From Nocardia sp. (lineage in GTDB: Bacteria > Actinomycetota > Actinomycetes > Mycobacteriales > Mycobacteriaceae), in assembly GCF_025465275.1 (NCBI RefSeq), contig NZ_JAODNK010000183.1, positions 1-36,017 on the forward strand: DNA of 36,017 bases, given 5' to 3'. The notes below the pieces were generated by a model, which searched no databases, was not told the origin of the DNA, and saw only the letters and a program-made list of their open reading frames with translations. Below, one piece after another: positions 31,667-36,017 of this stretch; the first letter of the stretch is position 1, and every line of letters begins with the position of its first letter. The position numbers and the translations under genes were made by a program.

Positions 31667-31696
31667 CAGTGCCTGTGGTGCGCGCGCGGTGCAGGG

Positions 31697-32161
31697 TCAG
31701 CGCGGGCTGAGCCGGACCACCGGGTACCGGCGCTCGGACTTGTTCTGGTACTTGGCGATACGAGGCTGGGCGGCGGCGATACGCTGCCACGCCTCGTCGC
31801 GCTCGGCGCCTTCCAGCTGTTGCGGGACAACAGGTTCGGCCTCGTGTCCCGGCAGTTCGATCGACACCTGTTCCGGGTGCGCCATCATATTGGTGTACCA
31901 GTCCGGATTCCGGCTGCCGCCGCCCGACCCGATGAGCAGCCGCGCATTCTCACCGTCGGCGAACCAGGCCAGCGGCGACTGCCGCGGCTGCCCGCTGCGG
32001 CGGCCCACCGTATTGAGAATCAGCACATCCATACCCATGAACGTGCCGTGACCATTGCGGATCTTACGATTCATCCGGCCGTTCATTTTCTGCTGCATCC
32101 ACCGTGAGAACGCCCCCGGCGTCCCGGCAGGGCGCTTGCCTGCCTGCTTTTCCTGTGCCAT
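31697..32161 (-). CDS. DDN-family (F420-dependent) nitroreductase-like protein
   Basis: This is a 154-aa member of the deazaflavin (F420)-dependent nitroreductase family typified by M. tuberculosis Ddn (Rv3547). These are split-barrel enzymes that use F420H2 to reduce quinones or other substrates. The ATG at 32161 has GGAGGT 5 nt upstream. Family blocks are clear: MDVLILNTVGRRSGQPRQSP, FADGENARLLIGSGGGSRNP and DWYTNMMAHPEQVSIEL. The N-terminal 30 residues are basic (KQAGKRPAGTPGAFSRWMQQ) and may contact the membrane as in Ddn. It converges on the fasciclin gene with 30 nt between stops. The substrate is unknown. Confidence 0.9.
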   Translation of the reverse strand: MAQEKQAGKRPAGTPGAFSRWMQQKMNGRMNRKIRNGHGTFMGMDVLILNTVGRRSGQPRQSPLAWFADGENARLLIGSGGGSRNPDWYTNMMAHPEQVSIELPGHEAEPVVPQQLEGAERDEAWQRIAAAQPRIAKYQNKSERRYPVVRLSPR

Positions 32162-32207
32162 TTCTACCTCCGGTCGTTTCAGCGTGTGCGGTTCCAGCGG
32201 CAGTTAC

Positions 32208-32618
32208 TCAGCGCACCTCCTGAATTCGCACCATATTCCCCGCCGGATCCCGGAACGCGCAGTCCCGGACCCCATACGGCTGATCGGTCGGCTCCTGCAC
32301 CACCTCGGCATCGGTGGCCTGGACCCGCTCGAACGTCCCATCGAGATCCTCGGTGGCCAGCAGCAGACTCGCATAAGTCCCCTTGGCCATCATCTCGACA
32401 ATGGTGCGCCGCTCATCCTCGGTAATGCCCGGATCAACAGCCGGCGGATGCAAAACAATAGAAGTCCCGGGCTGGCCGATGGGCCCCACGGTCAACCAGC
32501 GCAGCCCGTTGTACCCGACATCCTTACGAAGCTCGAAGCCCAGTGCATCCCGATAAAACGCCAACGCGGCCTCCGCATCATCATGCGGCAAAAAACTCGA
32601 ATGAATGGTGATATCCAT
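32208..32618 (-). CDS. VOC-family (glyoxalase/bleomycin-resistance fold) protein
   Basis: This is a 136-aa vicinal-oxygen-chelate protein made of two beta-alpha-beta-beta-beta units (MDITIHSSFLPHDDAEAALA, FYRDALGFELRKDVGYNGL, then ATEDLDGTFERVQATDAEVV and AFRDPAGNMVRIQEV). The family includes glyoxalases, dioxygenases and resistance proteins; nothing here fixes the reaction. The start ATG at 32618 has no good Shine-Dalgarno, but TAGCGT stands 7 nt upstream, which fits a leaderless transcript. It is separated from the nitroreductase start by 46 nt, so the two might be co-transcribed. Confidence 0.85.
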   Translation of the reverse strand: MDITIHSSFLPHDDAEAALAFYRDALGFELRKDVGYNGLRWLTVGPIGQPGTSIVLHPPAVDPGITEDERRTIVEMMAKGTYASLLLATEDLDGTFERVQATDAEVVQEPTDQPYGVRDCAFRDPAGNMVRIQEVR

Positions 32619-32625
32619 GTCCGCA

Positions 32626-32631
32626 ACGCTA
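32626..32631 (-). promoter_or_regulatory. -10 box of the VOC gene (probable leaderless promoter)
   Basis: On the minus strand TAGCGT is followed by 7 nt and then the ATG at 32618. This TANNNT-N7-start layout is common for leaderless actinobacterial genes. Confidence 0.4.
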
Positions 32632-32710
32632 ATCCCGCCGCATCACCCCGGGCTTCTCGATTCCTGATCGGTTCCCGCCGACCAGGCGGACTTGCCTGCA
32701 TCAAGATCAC

Positions 32711-32738
32711 TTAACCTGCCGGCGAATGCAGCTAGGCT
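32711..32738 (+). promoter_or_regulatory. probable leaderless promoter of mptB
   Basis: TTAACC (32711-32716), a 16-nt spacer, and TAGGCT (32733-32738) precede the GTG at 32745 by 6 nt. There is no Shine-Dalgarno in that gap, so transcription probably starts at the GTG itself. Confidence 0.45.
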
Positions 32739-32744
32739 CGCCGT

Positions 32745-34445
32745 GTGTGGGTTGCGGAGAGGATGCGGAGCGAGATCGCGGGACTCGGGCGCCGAGTCAT
32801 CGGTCTGGACTCCTCCGCTGCGCAGTACGTAGCTGGTCTGCACACTGCCGAGGAGGAGGTGCCGGGGCTCGACCGCCGGGAGGCGTTGCAGTTCAGGCGA
32901 ATCCAGTTACTCGGCACGACCGGCACGGTGGTAATGGCGATCAGTGCGCTCGGTGTGGGCGCACAGCCGGTGCACCAGAATCCGGTATCGGGACTCGCGG
33001 TGATCGGGCTGTTCGCGCGAGTACCGACGTCCATGCTGGCAATGTGCATGATCGGCGTGGTCGCGGTGGTGACGGCGTGGTTGTTGCTGGGCCGGTTCGC
33101 GGTCGGCGGCCCCGGCGGGGCGCCCTGGCACCGGATCAGTCGGTCGCAACTCGACCGCACCCTGCTGCTGTGGGTGACGCCGCTCGTCGTCGCGCCGCCG
33201 ATGTTCTCCAATGACGTGTATTCGTATCTGGCGCAAAGCGAAATCGCCAGGCGCGGAATGGATCCCTACGTGGTCGGCCCGGCCACCGGGCTCGGCCTGA
33301 ACAATGTGCTGACCAACAATGTGCCCACCATCTGGCGCGACACACCCGCGCCGTACGGCCCGCTGTTCCTCTGGATCGGCCGCGGCATCGCCGAAATCAC
33401 CGGCGACAACATCGTTCTCGGTGTCTGGGCACATCGGCTGCTCGAACTCGGCGGGATGGCGCTGATCGTGTGGGCGCTGCCGCGGTTGGCGCGCCGCTGC
33501 GGGGTTGCGCCGGTGAGCGCACTGTGGCTCGGCGCGGCAAATCCGCTGGTGCTGTTCCATCTGGTCGCCGGGGTGCACAATGACACGCTGATGCTCGGAC
33601 TCATGCTGGTCGGGTTGGAATACTGCCTGCGCGCCTTCCCCACAAACCCTGGCGCCGAGGCGGATCCACCTCCCCGGTGGGACCGGCGAGCCTGGACGCT
33701 GCTCGGGTTCGGTGCGGTGCTGATCGCGCTCGCGTCCATGGTCAAGGTTCCCGCGATCATCGCGCTGGGGTTCGTCGGCATGGCGCTGGCCCGGCAGTGG
33801 GGCAGACGCATCGGGCCTGTGTTTCTTGCCGCGGTGGTGCTCGGCGTGATCGCGGCGGCGACCACACTGCTGGTCTGCTGGGGAAGTGGGCTCGGTTTCG
33901 GCTGGATCTACACCCTCGGCACCGCCAATGCGGTACGCAGTTGGATGTCACTTCCGACGGCTCTCGGCATCATCACCGGATTCGGCGGTGTACTCCTGGG
34001 ATTGGGCGATCACACCACCGCGCTGCTGACCTTCACCCGCCTACTCGCGATGGCGGCAGCCGCGTTCATCAGCCTGCGCATGCTGGTGGCCACGTGGACC
34101 GGGCGCCTGCACCCGATCGGCGCGCTTGGTTTGGCGCTGGGTGCCATCGTGCTGCTTTCCCCCGTGGTGCAGCCGTGGTACCTGCTGTGGGCGATCGTGC
34201 CGCTGGCGGCTTGGGCAACGACGCCCGCGTTCCGGGTTCCGGCGGTGGCATTCTCGGTGGTAGTGGGAGTTTTGGAGATGCCACGCGGAGCCGAGTTCGA
34301 GGTCTTCCAGGTCATCGAGGCAGCTTTCACCACGGTCGCGGTGTCGGTGGTGTTCATCGCGCTGACCCGTAATGCGTTGCCGTGGCGGTACCGGTCCGTG
34401 GCCAACTCTCCGGTTTCGGAGAAATCTCGCGTTGATGCTCCCTGA
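32745..34445 (+). CDS. mptB: polyprenol-phosphomannose-dependent alpha-1,6-mannosyltransferase MptB
   Basis: This is an integral-membrane GT-C glycosyltransferase of 566 aa that extends the alpha-1,6-mannan core of lipomannan and lipoarabinomannan from polyprenyl-phosphomannose. It resembles M. tuberculosis Rv1459c (MptB) along its length: LLGTTGTVVMAISALGVGA, SQLDRTLLLWVTPLVVAPPM, SALWLGAANPLVLFHLVAG, GFGWIYTLGTANAVRSWMS and VLLSPVVQPWYLLWAIVPLA. The expected catalytic aspartate of the first periplasmic loop is Asp157 in FSNDVYSYLAQ. About a dozen hydrophobic segments are spread over the chain. The GTG at 32745 was chosen because of the -10 box 6 nt before it. An ATG at 32763 behind GGAGAGG is the alternative. 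It is a chromosomal envelope gene with no evident link to the NRPS. Confidence 0.92.
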   Translation: MWVAERMRSEIAGLGRRVIGLDSSAAQYVAGLHTAEEEVPGLDRREALQFRRIQLLGTTGTVVMAISALGVGAQPVHQNPVSGLAVIGLFARVPTSMLAMCMIGVVAVVTAWLLLGRFAVGGPGGAPWHRISRSQLDRTLLLWVTPLVVAPPMFSNDVYSYLAQSEIARRGMDPYVVGPATGLGLNNVLTNNVPTIWRDTPAPYGPLFLWIGRGIAEITGDNIVLGVWAHRLLELGGMALIVWALPRLARRCGVAPVSALWLGAANPLVLFHLVAGVHNDTLMLGLMLVGLEYCLRAFPTNPGAEADPPPRWDRRAWTLLGFGAVLIALASMVKVPAIIALGFVGMALARQWGRRIGPVFLAAVVLGVIAAATTLLVCWGSGLGFGWIYTLGTANAVRSWMSLPTALGIITGFGGVLLGLGDHTTALLTFTRLLAMAAAAFISLRMLVATWTGRLHPIGALGLALGAIVLLSPVVQPWYLLWAIVPLAAWATTPAFRVPAVAFSVVVGVLEMPRGAEFEVFQVIEAAFTTVAVSVVFIALTRNALPWRYRSVANSPVSEKSRVDAP

Positions 34446-34457
34446 CCACAGATCGGA

Positions 34458-34823
34458 TCAGTCGGTGGAGCCGGGGCTGCGGGTGTTCAGTTCCTTGCGG
34501 GTGGTGGCGAACCACTCTTGGGTGCCGACCAAGCCGGATTCGATGTCCTTGCGGGCGCCGTTGAAGCCGTACAGCTCTCCGGCGAAGCGGGTTAACACCG
34601 AACCTTCGTGTTCTTCGAGTTCCTCCAGAACGGCGGTGTCTTGCAGGAGGTAGGCGACGCCGGCTTGTTCACCGGTGGTCCATACGGTGCGGTAGTCGTC
34701 CCATCCGTTTTGCCGCACCGCTAGGGCGCGGTCGATGAGGGTTGCGCGCAGGGCGGCTCGTTCGGCATCGCCGGGGCGTCGTGTTTTGAGATGGTCCCAG
34801 CTGATCGGTTCTGCGTCGGACAC
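34458..34823 (-). CDS. small soluble protein of unknown function
   Basis: The 121-aa product is one I do not recognise. The GTG at 34823 is preferred (GGGAT 5 nt upstream); an upstream ATG at 34871 would add 16 residues of low-quality sequence. The protein is polar and without signal or membrane segments. It is rich in charged and aromatic residues (SWDHLKTRRPGDAERAALRA, NGWDDYRTVWTTGEQAGVAY, EELEEHEGSVLTRFAGELYG) and probably alpha-helical. It converges with mptB (12 nt between stops) and is divergent from the methyltransferase gene across 127 bp. Codon use looks normal for the region, which supports a real gene. Confidence 0.65.
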   Translation of the reverse strand: MSDAEPISWDHLKTRRPGDAERAALRATLIDRALAVRQNGWDDYRTVWTTGEQAGVAYLLQDTAVLEELEEHEGSVLTRFAGELYGFNGARKDIESGLVGTQEWFATTRKELNTRSPGSTD

Positions 34824-34938
34824 GTCGGATCCCGTCCTTCTGGGTGAGTTGGAACTTGCGGTCCTGGGCAATCTATCCCGTGGGGAAAACGCATCGGTTG
34901 GCGGCGTCCATGGACAAACCTGGCCTGCGCGCGGCGGT

Positions 34939-34944
34939 TAACAT
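34939..34944 (+). promoter_or_regulatory. -10 box of the methyltransferase gene (probable leaderless promoter)
   Basis: TAACAT is followed by 6 nt (GGCCGG) and the GTG at 34951. As with mptB, the 6-nt gap leaves no room for a Shine-Dalgarno. No convincing -35 is seen. Confidence 0.4.
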
Positions 34945-34950
34945 GGCCGG

Positions 34951-35730
34951 GTGAGCCGAGCGGGCGAGTGGGAAGTCGAGGATTCCGCGCTGCGGGCGCG
35001 CCGGGCGAGTTCGTTCGGTGCGGAAGCGGCTGCGTACGACGAACATCGGCCGGATTATCCGGTGGCGGGGGTGCATTGGGCGCTCGGGCCGGTGGACGGA
35101 AAGCCCGATGTCGAGGTGCTCGATCTTGGCGCCGGGACGGGCAAACTGACCGGGGTGATGCTTGCGGCCGGGCTGCGGGTGACTGCGGTGGAGCCCGATG
35201 CGGCTATGCGTGCGGTCCTGATGCGGCGATATCCAGCGGTGTCGACGCTGGCGGGCAGCGCGGAATCAATTCCGCTACAGGATGATTCGGTGGATGCGGT
35301 GATGGCGGGGCAGGCGTTTCACTGGTTCGATCTACCGCGCGCGTTCCCGGAGATCGCGAGGGTTTTGCGCCCGGCCGGAGTGGTCGCGGCGTTCTGGAAC
35401 GGTCACGACACCTCGGTCGAGTGGGTCGCCGAATTGGATCGGGTGTCATACACGACCGCATCGTTCGAACGCCGCTCGACGCTGGGACTTCCGGCGCATC
35501 CACTGTTCTACCCCTTCGAGCGAACCGAATTCGCGCACTCGCACCGACGCACGGCCGAAAGTCTCACCGACACAATCGGAACCAACTCCCACACCTTGGT
35601 CGTCTCGCCCGCGGAGCGCACCGCGGCGCTCGAGCGAATCGCTGCATATCTGAGCAGCCGCCCCGAAACAGCCACCGGCGAATTCGACTTCCCCTTGCGG
35701 ACTCTGGTTATTCGGGCGTTGGTGAAGTGA
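34951..35730 (+). CDS. class I SAM-dependent methyltransferase
   Basis: This is a 259-aa Rossmann-fold methyltransferase. SAM motif I is VLDLGAGTGKLT (residues 57-68). It is followed by the acidic ribose contact AVEPDAAM, the adenine-binding block GSAESIPLQDDSVDAVMAGQ and AFHWFDLPRAFPEIARVLRP, a pattern shared by many small-molecule (UbiE/Methyltransf_11-like) enzymes. The length is normal for this type and no deletion is seen. The substrate cannot be inferred. The GTG start fits the TAACAT box 6 nt upstream. It stands alone, convergent with the hydrolase gene (5 nt between stops). Confidence 0.88.
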   Translation: MSRAGEWEVEDSALRARRASSFGAEAAAYDEHRPDYPVAGVHWALGPVDGKPDVEVLDLGAGTGKLTGVMLAAGLRVTAVEPDAAMRAVLMRRYPAVSTLAGSAESIPLQDDSVDAVMAGQAFHWFDLPRAFPEIARVLRPAGVVAAFWNGHDTSVEWVAELDRVSYTTASFERRSTLGLPAHPLFYPFERTEFAHSHRRTAESLTDTIGTNSHTLVVSPAERTAALERIAAYLSSRPETATGEFDFPLRTLVIRALVK

Positions 35731-35735
35731 GTAAC

Positions 35736-36017
35736 TCACGCCGATGCGAGGAAACGGTCCAATCGTTCGGCGAAACCTGGTGCGGCTGGGACGAAATGGC
35801 CTGCGCCAGGGGCGATTACGCGCTCGCCGTCCAGGGTGTCGGCGAGTGCGTCGCAAATTCGTTCCAGCGCGGGGTAGTGGTTTCCCGAGGCGATCAACGC
35901 GGGAACTCCTTTGGCGCGCAACACCTCCAATTGCGGTTGCGCCCCGCCCGGTAGCCGACCGCCCTGCGCGCGGCGGACCGCAGCCGCGGCCGCTTCGGGA
36001 AGGGGTTGGCCGTCCTG
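35736..36017 (-). CDS. alpha/beta hydrolase, C-terminal part (cut by window edge)
   Basis: The last 93 residues of an alpha/beta-hydrolase-fold protein run in from the right edge of the window and end at 35736. Recognisable parts are the late beta strand VPALIASGNHYP, the helix ALERICDALADTL, and the catalytic-histidine block APGAGHFVPAAPGFAERLDR. The nucleophile elbow and the acid residue lie outside the window, so neither the type of hydrolase nor its start can be given. The frame stays open from the edge without a break. Confidence 0.75.
   Translation of the reverse strand, partial: QDGQPLPEAAAAAVRRAQGGRLPGGAQPQLEVLRAKGVPALIASGNHYPALERICDALADTLDGERVIAPGAGHFVPAAPGFAERLDRFLASA

Noticed and set aside
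31667..31696. Terminator between the converging fasciclin and nitroreductase genes
   Set aside because: Only 30 nt with alternating GC; no stem with a T-run is visible.
34870..34875. TAGATT on the minus strand as a promoter of the small unknown gene
   Set aside because: A TANNNT hexamer is there, but no -35 element or start spacing supports it beyond chance.

Overview
The window looks like a chromosome segment from a mycolic-acid actinobacterium, most probably Nocardia or a close relative. It is GC-rich (about 70% in most genes). It carries the SigK/RskA regulator pair beside an MPT70/MPT83-type fasciclin lipoprotein, an MptB mannosyltransferase of lipomannan synthesis, and an F420-type (DDN family) nitroreductase. 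No rRNA, tRNA, CRISPR array, insertion sequence or phage gene was seen.

Left flank (1-3308, minus strand): four overlapping genes in the order FAD amine-oxidase-like, DUF1365, UfaA1-type cyclopropane synthase, DUF1295. This matches the M. tuberculosis Rv0449c-Rv0446c block. All three junctions are GTGA overlaps. Three of the four genes have internal deletions (about 90, about 110 and about 120 codons), and the methyltransferase also has a frameshift, so the operon appears to be decaying or mis-assembled. Divergent from it (3587-7341, plus strand) lie a fasciclin lipoprotein, sigK, rskA and a membrane-anchored molybdopterin oxidoreductase of the sulfite-oxidase/MsrP fold. They form a probable envelope redox-response unit.

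Centre (7592-30993): one 23.2-kb gene encodes a seven-module nonribosomal peptide synthetase (about 7,726 aa) with the order C-A-T repeated seven times, then TE. Its stop codon overlaps mbtH by ATGA, and a strong intrinsic terminator follows mbtH. Module 1 has an EntF/DhbF-like starter condensation domain and a clear threonine code (DFWNIGMVHK). Module 2 is EntF-like with an altered serine-type code. Modules 3-7 share an unusual A-domain type with leucine in place of the common tryptophan at pocket position 239. There is no epimerase, tailoring enzyme, transporter, aryl carrier protein or acyl ligase in the window. It is therefore an orphan cluster that probably makes an N-acylated or N-aroylated heptapeptide starting with Thr, product unknown.

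Right flank (31070-36017): a divergent second fasciclin gene, a DDN-family nitroreductase (minus), a VOC/glyoxalase protein (minus), mptB (plus), a small protein I do not recognise (minus), a class I methyltransferase (plus) and the C-terminal part of an alpha/beta hydrolase (minus, cut by the window edge). Three of these genes have a TANNNT box 6-7 nt before the start codon, which suggests leaderless transcripts.

The main points for a second look are the undescribed NRPS with its repeated pocket codes and internal duplications, the clustered deletions in the UfaA1 operon, the conserved SigK cysteine pair beside a new redox partner gene, and mutually exclusive hairpins plus a micro-ORF before the NRPS.
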